Shown here: positions 53,249 through 63,076 of the stretch, piece by piece
Layout of the letters: every line of letters begins with the position of its first letter
How positions within the stretch are numbered: position 1 is the first letter of the stretch
Assembly (NCBI GenBank): GCA_018873225.1
Contig: JAEILZ010000001.1
Location: 5,952,001-6,016,000, forward strand
Reading direction: 5' to 3'
Origin: [Phialemoniopsis] sp. UDSM-2020
Lineage: Eukaryota > Ascomycota > Sordariomycetes > Thyridiales > Thyridiaceae
Length of the DNA stretch: 64,000 nucleotides
Made by a program: the position numbers and the translations under genes
Notes under the pieces: generated by a model
Databases searched by the model: none
Told to the model about the DNA's origin: nothing
What the model saw: the letters and a program-made list of their open reading frames with translations, nothing else

Positions 53249-53565
53249 CCTTGTGTCTGGCAGTCTTTCGTCGTGGGTATGATGATATGGAGCACTGCTG
53301 GACAAAGGCGAGGTTCAGTGAGAACTGTGAGGTCAACGGAGCGATAAGGGAGAGCGAGCCGGGTGGGGTAAAACACTCACGACCGAATCATAGGAGGAAC
53401 TACCCGGTACGCAACGCTAACCTTCATAGAGCTTGGTTTATGTTTGGGCCCTCACTAACACATAATTATGCCCGAGGAATGCCAACCACTAGATATAGGT
53501 AACGCCGAATCTTCCTGTCCTTGTTCCAGCATTCCCATTTATTCCAAATATTGTTCCAAATATTG
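53249..53565. other. Spacer between regulator and small secreted protein gene
   Basis: 317 bp holding the regulator's promoter and the 3' flank of the secreted-protein gene. A duplicated ATTGTTCCAAATATT-like pair lies around 53546-53568; otherwise empty. Confidence 0.45.
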
Positions 53566-54050
53566 CTAGAATGCACCATCTTCGCCGTCCTTCTCGCAGT
53601 TCGCCTGAACACGTCCGCGGCCCGAGCATCCAAGTCCGGATGGTGAAAGGCTGCAGTGGATCTTTCCCGATCCCTGTATCGAGGTTTCGGCGCCAGTTAT
53701 GTTGAGCATTTGTGAGAGCTTGACCACTAAAAAGCGAACCGATGTTGAGCGGATGTCTTGCAAAGTTTTGAAGGCTTCAATCACTTACTTGCAGAGTCCA
53801 AATCATATTCACCCCGGAAGGATGCGTCGTCGCGATAGACAGTCAGACTGGCATCTTCTATGCTCTGAATCCAGGTATCACGAGTAGTAACCCCCGGGGT
53901 GCCGGAGTAGTTGGCCTCGACGCCTCCGTTCTGATCCGAGTATATTGGCCAGCCTTTGTAGACCATCACGTCCCAGTATCCGCAATCTTGCTCGCTGGCC
54001 AGAATTAGAGGCATAGCCCCCAGAATGGCGATGTATGTGTTCAGCCGCAT
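53566..54050 (-). CDS. Small secreted Cys-containing protein, unknown function
   Basis: Exons on the minus strand are 54050-53789 and 53726-53566, giving 140 aa. A signal peptide (MRLNTYIAILGAMPLILAS) is followed by EQDCGYWDV. The mature part is acidic, with Tyr/Trp and one N-glycosylation site in exon 1. Exon 2 contributes the cysteines IHCSLSPSGLGC and NCEKDGEDG, giving an even number suited to disulfides. Start 54050 was chosen because longer in-frame ATGs upstream would bury the signal peptide. The exon 2 acceptor (TTTTTAG) is the only nearby one that keeps a Cys-bearing frame. I recognise no family. Size, secretion and cysteines fit the small secreted proteins of fungi, but no role should be assumed. 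Confidence 0.65.
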
Positions 54051-54757
54051 TGAGTAAAGCTTTGAAAGGGTTGAGAAAGGCTGAGACATGCTAAGTGAGA
54101 GCTCGAAATTTGGGTAGCGGGCCGGAAACATGATGGGGCCTGGTCCTTGAAATGGAGCTTATATCTACACGTCTTGGAGCGGTCTTGGTTCTGAAATTGG
54201 TAGTAACGTTGCAGTGTCTTGGGTAACGCGCTCTTCACGTTATGATTCAATACATCACGGCTGTCGTCTTCGGGGTAACTCGTGATGGAGGGCGGCGAAG
54301 ATCACCACGGGGGACAACATAGAAAGGAGCAATAGGAACCCCACTGGCCTCGGAGCAGCCTTCTCCGGAGACGAATGCGGTATCGTTCTGCTGCCCCTAA
54401 AGCGTATCCGTTCCGTGTCAAGGTCTTGTGAAAAGCGCTGAAAGTTTCATTAGCCTGATACTCCCTTGTAATGAACAGCTGTGAGTACGTGAGATGAAAT
54501 CTTACGGTTCAAGACCGCTAAAAGCGACGTGAGACATCCTAGACGGTAAGGGCCAAGATGCTTTCCCTAATTCTTTTTAAATGCAAGTAACGATGCATGT
54601 CGTGTCAAAACATAATTAGAGAATGTCCAAGCCGGCTGTGCATAAGTGCTACTGGCATGATCTGGTGAATTATCAAGCTGAACTTCAATCGCCTCTCCGC
54701 TTAGGTCCTGCTACAAGGCTGGACTGCAATTACTTCTTCAGTCCACCTTGTACTGCG
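54051..54757. other. Intergenic, no gene seen
   Basis: Promoter of the small secreted protein (minus) and 3' flank of the large amidohydrolase (minus). No repeat or ORF of note. Confidence 0.5.
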
Positions 54758-57700
54758 TCACTCCTCCTCGGCATTCCTTCTGCCCAAATCTTGTGTCCTT
54801 CCCTCAACCGGCCAGACTTCAACTAGGCCGTGGTCATTATCAACTCCGAGGACTTTGCCCCGGCTTACCACCCACTTCATATCTCGCTTGAACTCCCAGG
54901 CGGTTTTCAAGTTGGCAACTTCTGGTGGGTAGACCACCAAGTCAGCCAGCTTGCCCACCTCAACAGAACCGAGAGACTCCGACAATCCCATACTCATAGC
55001 GTTGCCCATGGTCGCACTGTACAACACCTCATAGGCGGACTGACCACCTAGCATCATCATGTCCATTTCCGAATGAAACAAGTATCCAATGGGCTGTTCG
55101 CCGTGCGCTCCGACATTGGTCCGAACGCCTCTATCCTTGAGTTTCCGTGTCGAGATGGTGGTATTGAAGAACTGGTAAGATGAATTGGGCGCCTGTTTGA
55201 CTTCTGTCAAACTTTCTAGAATAGCGTGAGGAAGGAAGCGTCTCAGCTTCTGGTCAGAGGGCAGATGTGTCGACTGGTGGATCCAGTGTTGCCCAAATAT
55301 CCCGCCATAATTCATCACTGCAAGAGGTGTGTACGAACTTCCGCTCGCAGCGATCAGCGAGAGCACGTCGTCGTACAGCGAAGGGATAGGAACCGGGTGC
55401 TCCAGAGTTGTATACCCATCGATGAAGTAGGTCAGGTCCCAGTCGAGAGACCACCCGCCCTCAGGAACGACATGCATGCCGAGACTTTTGGCCTCGTGCA
55501 ACAGCCGTTGTCGGGCAGACCTGGCCACCAGCTGGTAGTTCTTGACGCTGAGCGAGCTATTGCCGCCCTCAACCTTGACTCTCAACAGCGCATCTCTTGC
55601 ATCTTGCAGCGAGTTGATCTCGGTGTAGACACTGGGCTGTGTAGAGCCGTACAGAACATCGCCGGTATGGAACACTCGAGGACCCCACATTTTGCCCTTT
55701 TCGATCCGGTTCCGTTCTGACATACCAGCAACATTCTTGCTTGCCGGGTTGTGAATGGTAGTCACACCGTACGCCAAGAGTATTTCCATCTCCCATGACT
55801 TGATAGGGTAGTTCGATAGAAACCCACCCCAATGGCCGTGGATATCGATAAAGCCAGGCATAACGACGCCTCCACCGACATCAAAGACCCGGGCATTGGA
55901 TGGAAGAGACGCAGATCTCCCGGGACCGACCTGAGTGAAGACCCCGCGATGTACAACAATGGTCGCATTCTGCATGAGCTGGGGCGACTCAGACGCCATG
56001 CTGATCAGCGAGGCATTCACAAATGCCAATGGGATATCCTCCGACTCAGCAATGTGTTGTCCCAGGGCGCTAGGACTTGTAATGTTCAAGCTCAAGGTCG
56101 AAACGACGCTTTGACTGCATTGGCCGCTGTCCCTGGCTTGCATAGAGGCCCCATGGCACTCACGCTCAATCTCATCGACTTCGGCGCGAAAGATAGTAGG
56201 TCCGAACAGCCAGAAAATGTGCATCCCGTCGCCAGAAAACGCAACATCATGGCCACCGTGAGTTGACAGCCTCACGAGCCCAGCCGGGCTGCTGGGATCT
56301 CCTGGTTTGCTCCAAATACTGAGCATAGGGCTTTCGGTATCCAATGGAGCTAGCCAGACGTGTTGGAAATCGCGAAAGGCGACGTGACCAGAGCTATGAT
56401 GCCCGCCACTGGAGGCCATTTCCACTGATGTCTTTCCCGTCGCAATCAAGGCCGGTTTTCCCGACGACACATCGTAGAGAGTAACTGAATCAGGATTGTG
56501 AATCAGCAGCTCGATCGTGCCAGCAGACTGTCTAAGCAACAGCCTTGTTTCTTGGATACCGGTCACCCCGTCGATGAGCCGAAGATCTCTGACGGACGCC
56601 TCGCTCTCATTCCGAGACAACTTGCCTATCCATACGCCTTGCCCCAATGTTTCCTCAAATGCGCCTGTCATATAGTCGGCCCCCGTTCGCACAAATGCTA
56701 TCGTTGTCTCGACAACTATGGGGGAGATGTATCGACCCTTCGGTATCCCAGCAATTTGGGTCACCTTACTCAAGGAGTCCCCTTCGGCCAGGTGAAGGGT
56801 TGTAAAGTTCCGATCACTCCAGCAGGCCTGAATGAGGGAGTCTGTGCCCGCGATGAAAGATGGGGAGTAGCAATTGGTGTCTCCGTCTGGCTTGCCCACT
56901 TTCTTGACTGCTTCACTTTTGAGATGTACGACATAGCTGTCGCCAGCTGCTTCGAATGCAACTCTCTGACCTCGAAAGTCGCTGGTGAGACTGGCCATGC
57001 TGGTGGTCTCGTGGTGCACGGATACCTCCGTGGACAGAATATCCTGCTCGTTGTAGCGAGTCTCTCCCAGCTCAAGATCTATCTCTGCCTCGAACGACAA
57101 CTGGAGGGGCGGCCCATTCGCTATTCTTTCACCGAGAGAGTTGCACCGCAAGGGAACCCTCCAGATCTGTCCTTCGGCCCAGATAATAACCGCCGAACCT
57201 TTAGCGGTAAAACCATAGTTTGGATATGCGCCCATGAAAGCTGGAATCATGCTGACATCGAAAGTGAGCCCGTCCCACGCATAATGGACTGTCCCTGAGC
57301 GCATATCTTTCAGAGCTAGAACGCTTTTATCGTCGACCCGTCTCACGAAAGCCAATGTCTGGCCATCTGGAGACAGGCGTGGCATGCTCGCGCCACCAGG
57401 GTTAGCCGGCTTATTGGGAGCTGATTTGGATGATACAACCAGCCCTGTTGTCTGGCTCGTCGAAGTATTGAGCATAAATACCGAGTTGATCCCAGCATGT
57501 ACGTCTTTGTTGTATGAAAATTTGCCGGTTGCGTCGTCGTGGGTATTTCTGGTGAAGATGACAGCACTTCCGTCTGGATGATATCGCGCTTGCTCTGCTC
57601 CCAGTTGGCTTTCGAAATATCGACTCTGCGGCCAACCAGCGGGAAGCTTCCGGCTGACAAGTCGATCTCCGACGTGCTCGGGCAAAGTCCCGGGAAGACT

Positions 57701-58432
57701 CTTCTGCTCGGGGACTTCCCAAATTTCCCCAGCTCCATTCGGTCGCCCGGTCAAGAACCATTTGGTAGCCACAATCTTAGGCTCTGAAGGGTGAAAAGCG
57801 GGAGAAGAGTAGAATCGAAAAGTAGAGTTTGTTTGCTGAATGGCGGTTGACCGGATATTTCCAGTCTGTGCCCGAGATATCATCTCATCACAGGTTGTGT
57901 ATGGTATTGTCCAAACGTTATCGACTCCAAAGCCAGCATCTGATATAAAGACGATCTTTGAGCCATCACTCGCGAACTCTGCTTCTTTGTCGAATGGGAT
58001 CCCTGTGAGAAACGCCTGAGCCTTACGCAGAGCTGGGCTCGACGATGTACTCATGCAGTAAAGATCGCCAAGCATGTCGAAGACTATCTCGTCTCGCGAA
58101 GGATGAACAGCGATCCGCAGCCATGATCCTTCTCTGACTGAACGTTTCAGTCTCTTGGGGTATGTTGCATTCACGGAAATGTCCCATGGCTCTTTTGCTG
58201 GACGCAGGGGATAATCGCTATCCGCGTACACGTCCACAAATCGCGCAGCCTGCGGAGCTTGTGTCGACTGAACTGTCCAATACTTGATAAGTGAGACCAC
58301 CAGCGCCCCGACAATCAAGATACGCGTCACAGTATCTCGGCTAACAGCATACCTCTTACGGTATTCTGTACGCTCGAGATGCAGTGTTGTATATTTGTGG
58401 CTCTTCTCCATGGTCGGATCGACGCGATGCAT
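54758..58432 (-). CDS. Membrane-anchored TolB-like/PD40 repeat protein fused to an amidohydrolase
   Basis: Single-exon gene of 1224 aa. A short cytosolic N-terminus with a single transmembrane helix (about 37-55) suggests a type II membrane protein. Residues about 95-790 form PD40/TolB-type beta-propeller repeats (IAVHPSRDEIVFD, FYSSPAFHPSEPKIVA, ARYHPDGSAVIFTR, MPRLSPDGQTLAFVRR). Residues about 830-1205 are an amidohydrolase: VVMPGFIDIHGHWG (HxH metal ligands), TLEHPVP, GAHGEQP and GSVEVGKLADLVVYP. The same fusion occurs in bacterial TolB-amidohydrolases. The second ATG (58411) has the better context. It is divergent from a second, stand-alone amidohydrolase, so the two may act on related amides or lactams. 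Substrate unknown. Confidence 0.85.
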   Translation of the reverse strand: MHRVDPTMEKSHKYTTLHLERTEYRKRYAVSRDTVTRILIVGALVVSLIKYWTVQSTQAPQAARFVDVYADSDYPLRPAKEPWDISVNATYPKRLKRSVREGSWLRIAVHPSRDEIVFDMLGDLYCMSTSSSPALRKAQAFLTGIPFDKEAEFASDGSKIVFISDAGFGVDNVWTIPYTTCDEMISRAQTGNIRSTAIQQTNSTFRFYSSPAFHPSEPKIVATKWFLTGRPNGAGEIWEVPEQKSLPGTLPEHVGDRLVSRKLPAGWPQSRYFESQLGAEQARYHPDGSAVIFTRNTHDDATGKFSYNKDVHAGINSVFMLNTSTSQTTGLVVSSKSAPNKPANPGGASMPRLSPDGQTLAFVRRVDDKSVLALKDMRSGTVHYAWDGLTFDVSMIPAFMGAYPNYGFTAKGSAVIIWAEGQIWRVPLRCNSLGERIANGPPLQLSFEAEIDLELGETRYNEQDILSTEVSVHHETTSMASLTSDFRGQRVAFEAAGDSYVVHLKSEAVKKVGKPDGDTNCYSPSFIAGTDSLIQACWSDRNFTTLHLAEGDSLSKVTQIAGIPKGRYISPIVVETTIAFVRTGADYMTGAFEETLGQGVWIGKLSRNESEASVRDLRLIDGVTGIQETRLLLRQSAGTIELLIHNPDSVTLYDVSSGKPALIATGKTSVEMASSGGHHSSGHVAFRDFQHVWLAPLDTESPMLSIWSKPGDPSSPAGLVRLSTHGGHDVAFSGDGMHIFWLFGPTIFRAEVDEIERECHGASMQARDSGQCSQSVVSTLSLNITSPSALGQHIAESEDIPLAFVNASLISMASESPQLMQNATIVVHRGVFTQVGPGRSASLPSNARVFDVGGGVVMPGFIDIHGHWGGFLSNYPIKSWEMEILLAYGVTTIHNPASKNVAGMSERNRIEKGKMWGPRVFHTGDVLYGSTQPSVYTEINSLQDARDALLRVKVEGGNSSLSVKNYQLVARSARQRLLHEAKSLGMHVVPEGGWSLDWDLTYFIDGYTTLEHPVPIPSLYDDVLSLIAASGSSYTPLAVMNYGGIFGQHWIHQSTHLPSDQKLRRFLPHAILESLTEVKQAPNSSYQFFNTTISTRKLKDRGVRTNVGAHGEQPIGYLFHSEMDMMMLGGQSAYEVLYSATMGNAMSMGLSESLGSVEVGKLADLVVYPPEVANLKTAWEFKRDMKWVVSRGKVLGVDNDHGLVEVWPVEGRTQDLGRRNAEEE

Positions 58433-58990
58433 GTGTGAAGACGAAGCTGTTCAATACAGACTGGGTCTTTCCGCGATGTCTCTGACGCCGACAGCGAGGT
58501 GATGGGATGCAACCTAAGCGCCAAGTTTGCATCTATGTGTGGACCGAACGACACACCTAAAGAAGTCTAGTCCCGGCCCGCGGTATTGCCCCAGCCATGA
58601 GAAAGCAATTCTAGGGGATCAATGCCAGACGACTAATTGTGCAGTGTCAGGGGCCGTGATCGGAAGCTGTCGCATCATGGTCGGAAGAGCTCCCCCGATT
58701 GTGTCTCCACTTTGGTGCTCGGGAGAAAATTACCGGCATGGCACTTTCAGTAAACGCCGGTGATGGAGTGGGGCGTCGTCCTTGTCCGCCAGGCCAGCCT
58801 CCGACAACCAAAGCTACCCAAGGTCGAGTCATGATTACAGCCGGTCGATCATTGGCTACCAGTGGGCCAAAGTAGCTCCTTAGGTTCGGAAGTAATGTAC
58901 TGCATAGACCTGCTTATTTAACAGTATGAGCTATCATCGATTCGGGGTGGGCAGCTTAACAAATCTAATCTGTACTGAATTCTTTGATGG
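58433..58990. promoter_or_regulatory. Divergent promoter of two amidohydrolase genes
   Basis: 558 bp between the ATGs at 58432 and 58991. No ORF or clear site seen. The head-to-head layout suggests joint regulation. Confidence 0.4.
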
Positions 58991-60541
58991 ATGATTATGC
59001 TTGGCTCTGACACTGTCACGGACCACCCAGATCATCTATGCGATATGACAACATTTGACTTTATTGAACGGGATGAGATCCCCTCGCTAGCGACCAGTGG
59101 GATGGCCATCCGGTCCGGAGTATCCCACCTCGCTGGGCACAATGCGGTCCAGTCATTCTCCGATCTCAAGAGTGCAGTCTACCCACCGGATCCAAAGTAC
59201 GACATATCAGAGAAGCCATGGCTTCCAGGTCCTCAAAAGCCCTACCTGCTGTACAACTGCAGGGTGATCGACCCTCGGGCTGGCAAGGTCATGCCCGGTA
59301 TGACTCTGCACCTCGCCAATGGCAAGATCACCCGGGTATCGTCAACGACTACAGCAGACATTAATGGAGAGTTTTACATGGGAGATCAAAAGGTGATCAA
59401 GGTGGACGCGAGCGACTTCTTCGTCTGCCCGGGGCTGATCGACTGCCATGTGCACCTCATGGCGGTGCACGGAAGCGGGACGCTCCATGGCGCGTTTACC
59501 TTTCCTCACGAGACGGCCATTCTGCGTAGCGCAGGCACGCTGAGAGGTATCATCGCGAACGGATTCACGACGGTCCGAGATACGGGTGGCGCCACGATCG
59601 CGCACGCAATGGCGACAGAGGAGTTCCTGATCCCTGGCCCGCGAGTCTTCCAAGGCGGCCGAATGCTATCCCAGACTGGTGGACACGGCGACGACACTGA
59701 AGTCTGGAACGACACCCACTGTTGCATTAGTAGCGGCATCGCTTCCTCAGCACTAGGTCGGGTCTGCGACGGTGTCCCGGAGTGTCTGGTCGCGGCGCGC
59801 GATAACATGCGCAAGGGCGCGCAACACCTCAAGGTGTGCACATCCGGCGGCATCGCGTCGGCTACCGACAAGCTCGAGTCCCTGCAGTTCACCGTGGATG
59901 AGCTTCGTGCAATCACAGACGTGAACAAGAACATGGGCGGCACGCTCGTAACTGCGCACTGTTACACCGCCGAGGGAGTCAGGCACGCCATTGCCGGTGG
60001 TGTCAGGGGCATCGAGCACGGCAACATGATTGACGTGGATACCGCCAAGTTGATGGCTAAGCACAACGTGTTCATGACCCCAACCCTGGCACTGCACACC
60101 TTTGTCACCATGCCTCCTTACGACAAGTTTGAGACGCCAGAAGGCCTTCGAAAGAATGCCATCGTGGGAGATGCTGGCATCAAGGCTATCCGGTATGCCG
60201 AAGAGGCCGGGGTGACGGTGTGCTATGGCACGGATACAACTGGACCAACACTAGTCATGCAGACGTACGAGTTTGTGGTCAGAAGCAAATTGCTACCCAG
60301 TCCCGTGGTTCTTCGTCAGGCGACCGTCAACGGGGCAAAACAGCTAGGCATGGAGGGCAAGTTAGGCGAGCTAGTGGAAGGCGCTTTTGCTGATTTGCTG
60401 TTCTTGCAAGCGAGCCCGCTTGAGGATGTCAGCTGCTTGGATAGAACCGAGGAAACACTGGCACTGGTCATGAAGGATGGACGCATCGTGAAGAGTCGGA
60501 TCGAGGGACTCAGGCCAGAGAGGAACTGCGAGTGGAACTAG
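58991..60541 (+). CDS. Metal-dependent amidohydrolase (prolidase/imidazolonepropionase-like)
   Basis: Single-exon gene of 516 aa. PGLIDCHVHL gives the HxH ligands near residue 155. The Lys of LKVCTSGG is the likely carboxylated ligand, TAHCY and GIEHGN give the two further histidines, and GTDTTG the catalytic Asp. GELVEGAFADLLFL is the usual closing motif. It belongs to the cytosolic amidohydrolase group that includes molinate hydrolase-like and Xaa-Pro dipeptidase-like enzymes. The first ATG gives an N-terminal extension of about 70 residues before the metal-dependent hydrolase fold; later Met residues (for example M19) are possible starts. No signal peptide. The head-to-head partner is the TolB-fused amidohydrolase, and an MFS gene follows tail-to-tail. 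Confidence 0.9.
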   Translation: MIMLGSDTVTDHPDHLCDMTTFDFIERDEIPSLATSGMAIRSGVSHLAGHNAVQSFSDLKSAVYPPDPKYDISEKPWLPGPQKPYLLYNCRVIDPRAGKVMPGMTLHLANGKITRVSSTTTADINGEFYMGDQKVIKVDASDFFVCPGLIDCHVHLMAVHGSGTLHGAFTFPHETAILRSAGTLRGIIANGFTTVRDTGGATIAHAMATEEFLIPGPRVFQGGRMLSQTGGHGDDTEVWNDTHCCISSGIASSALGRVCDGVPECLVAARDNMRKGAQHLKVCTSGGIASATDKLESLQFTVDELRAITDVNKNMGGTLVTAHCYTAEGVRHAIAGGVRGIEHGNMIDVDTAKLMAKHNVFMTPTLALHTFVTMPPYDKFETPEGLRKNAIVGDAGIKAIRYAEEAGVTVCYGTDTTGPTLVMQTYEFVVRSKLLPSPVVLRQATVNGAKQLGMEGKLGELVEGAFADLLFLQASPLEDVSCLDRTEETLALVMKDGRIVKSRIEGLRPERNCEWN

Positions 60542-60697
60542 CAAACGAGCGACTGTGTAGGAAATAGCTGTTGCTTTTTATCACTTGAATTAAACAACCA
60601 TCATGAGAGGTCATTCAACTTAGAACGCCTAATTGGTAGTCCGGACGGTATAACGTGGTTGATATCAAGAGATAAGACTGCTAGTAATTGTGTGATG

Positions 60698-62356
60698 TTA
60701 TATATGGCGTGGAGAAGCCCAAACTGCAGAGACCGTCAATCGACAAAACACTAGTGTTCCAAAGGCGATAGCTGATGTAGCCTAATTCAAACGATATGTT
60801 AGAGACCATATGATATTGTTTGGAAGGATTGCTTACCGCCATGCAGTAGAAGACCAGGGAAGTGCGGTCAACTGCGAACAATATTGTGAATGCTGAGCCG
60901 AAGAGCACAATTGCAGAGAGCATCGCCGCGTTTTCCACAATGTACATACGTCTCGAGATATTCTCCTTACTCTCCGACGTGCACATCTCAGCTATGACTC
61001 GTTCTCTCGAAATGTTGGATCCGCTTGCAAGTGGTAATAGGAAGCCGATCAGATAGAGCTGCCATCTCTTGGTGGCGAGGGCCGCGCCAACTGTTACCAG
61101 AACCTCGGCAAAGGCGGAACAACTGAGGAAGTCAAGGTCAAAGAGGGCTCTAGAAGCAGAGACTGAGCATAAAGGTGACTCCGCAGGTTCTTGATCGGAT
61201 GACCCATCAAGGCATGGATCTCGATCATACAGGTTTGGGCCCTGTTGCTGAGCATCTGTGCTTTTCCGAACAGCCTTGCGTATGGGTCTGGAATACAAAG
61301 ATCTACCCTTCTTGACGATTGTGGGGTGTATGAACAGGACGCAGATGCCGCGGATGAGTGCAATGAGGCCCATCAAGTATCCATTCTCAGATGCGCTGTA
61401 ACGATACATTGCTGTGGCATGCACCTGTAAGATGAGAGGTGTGAATGCTGTTGCAAACACACTTAGGAAAACTCCGAAACTGAGAAGGAGAATGTCGAAG
61501 CGCCTTGCCGGTTTACTGATGGCACCTCTCAAGCTTTGAGGAGCTGTCGTGTCCATAGCAAAATCCGAAACGTTGATGGAGGGAATGAAGGCCGCGGCAT
61601 AGAAGCAAATGGCCACAAAAAGAAGAAAGGCGCCTTGAAACGATTTGAGAAACCCCCAAGTGTCACCGGTGATGGCTCCAAGCCACAAGCCTACGGCTGT
61701 TCCAAGTACAGTGCTCGCTTGAAATTTCCAGGTAGTAGACCTGGACTCAGTAGTCTCTGCAATATTGCTGGCGAGGGTTCTCAGTGCTAAAAGGCAACCT
61801 GAAGATCCTCCCAGGAGGTACAAGGTCTGAGTGACATGGATGATCGTTACCCCAATACGAGCGCCCACCGTAACCGCGCTAACCTGGCAGAGGAGACGTA
61901 TGGCAAGGAAGGCAACTTGTCGGACAACAACTTTCTTAGGACCGTGCTTGTGTAGGTTCCTTTTGGCTAGATGTAAATTCAACATGGCATAGCACGTTGT
62001 TGAGAAACTGAGTAGACAGACATTTCCGGCTGTTCGCGCGTTGAGTTCGCTTCGCATGCACCGTCTTGCAGTGTCCGTGGAAGGCGGGTTATTTCGATAG
62101 TATTCATCGCACTCCATCGCCCGAAACATATAGAGCATTCTATTTCAGGTCCAGTGTCAGTGGTCTTGGCTAAACTGCAGCAAGCCGAAGGATCACGAGA
62201 GCGACTGGGACGTGCTTACGGAATCTGAGTGAATCTTGTTGCTACTGAGATGATGAAACTAGCGAAGAGTATCCTCGACAATGGCGAGAAAATGGGGCCT
62301 GCAAAAGCTTCCGTCTCATTGCTCCTCAGGAGCGGCGTGCTCGGTCCAACCGTCAT
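60698..62356 (-). CDS. MFS transporter (12 TMS), substrate unknown
   Basis: Exons on the minus strand are 62356-62220, 62139-60837 and 60781-60698, giving 507 aa. Exon 1 supplies the cytosolic N-terminus and helix 1 (SRILFASFIISVATRFTQIP), and splices in phase to MLYMFRAMECDEYY. Exon 3 encodes the last helix (SAIAFGTLVFC) and the stop; unspliced, the frame runs on into an unrelated tail. A central loop (about 290-345, rich in Arg, Ser and Gln) separates the two halves. It resembles the uncharacterised fungal MFS group related to proton-coupled folate/TetA-like carriers. It is tail-to-tail with the amidohydrolase at 58991-60541, so export or import of that enzyme's substrate is plausible. Confidence 0.8.
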
Positions 62357-63076
62357 ATCTTGCCTTATTGACTAGGGATGGCTCGTACACGTTTAGTAGC
62401 AAATGCGCCAGCTCGATAGTTCGGCGTAGGTACGAAAGATCACTTATCTCTCGCATCTTGAAAGCATTATCAATCATGTTGTTCATCGGTCATGTAAGAA
62501 AGCTCATCATCGATGCTCGTTATCCGAGCAATGCCTCCTCAAGGCCAGCCAGTTGATACACAGTTGACACAGCATTCCTTCAACCTCTTCCGAGTGGTAA
62601 ATCTCGGATTGCAAAAATATCACCGCGCCACCAACCTTCCGGGCTGCCTTTGGTCGTAATCACAGGCATGTGAGCGTATAGATATCAGAATTATCGTCGG
62701 CTTTCTTGAGAGACACCGGTGATTTAAGACGCCGGCGCGGGGGAACTTGAGGCTAGCAAGATAGGCGCAGGCCTAGACAGAACCTAGTCAGGAATCCCCG
62801 CAAAGACTGCTTGGGTGTGGAGGTCTGGTGCAACCCTTATCTGTGGAGTGCGTTCTTTGCCCCCGGAATTGAGTCCCTGGTGCCCTAATTCCACTGCGAA
62901 GCTAGTGATAAGGACCAGCATTTGACGATGATTGCGATTGCTACTAAAACCCTTCCTTCCCTTCATGGCTCTCTTCACCTCGGGAAGTTGTTGGCCATCC
63001 CTCCCATCACTTTCAACCCGCAACTTTCATAACCTTTCTTCTGTTGTCATCATTGAACTGCTTACTTGGTTTAGCC
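62357..63076. other. Divergent spacer between two MFS genes
   Basis: 720 bp with the promoters of the MFS gene at 60698-62356 (minus) and the Dal5-like permease (plus). Short ORFs on the minus strand (62784-63023, 63013-63345) show no family features. Confidence 0.45.
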
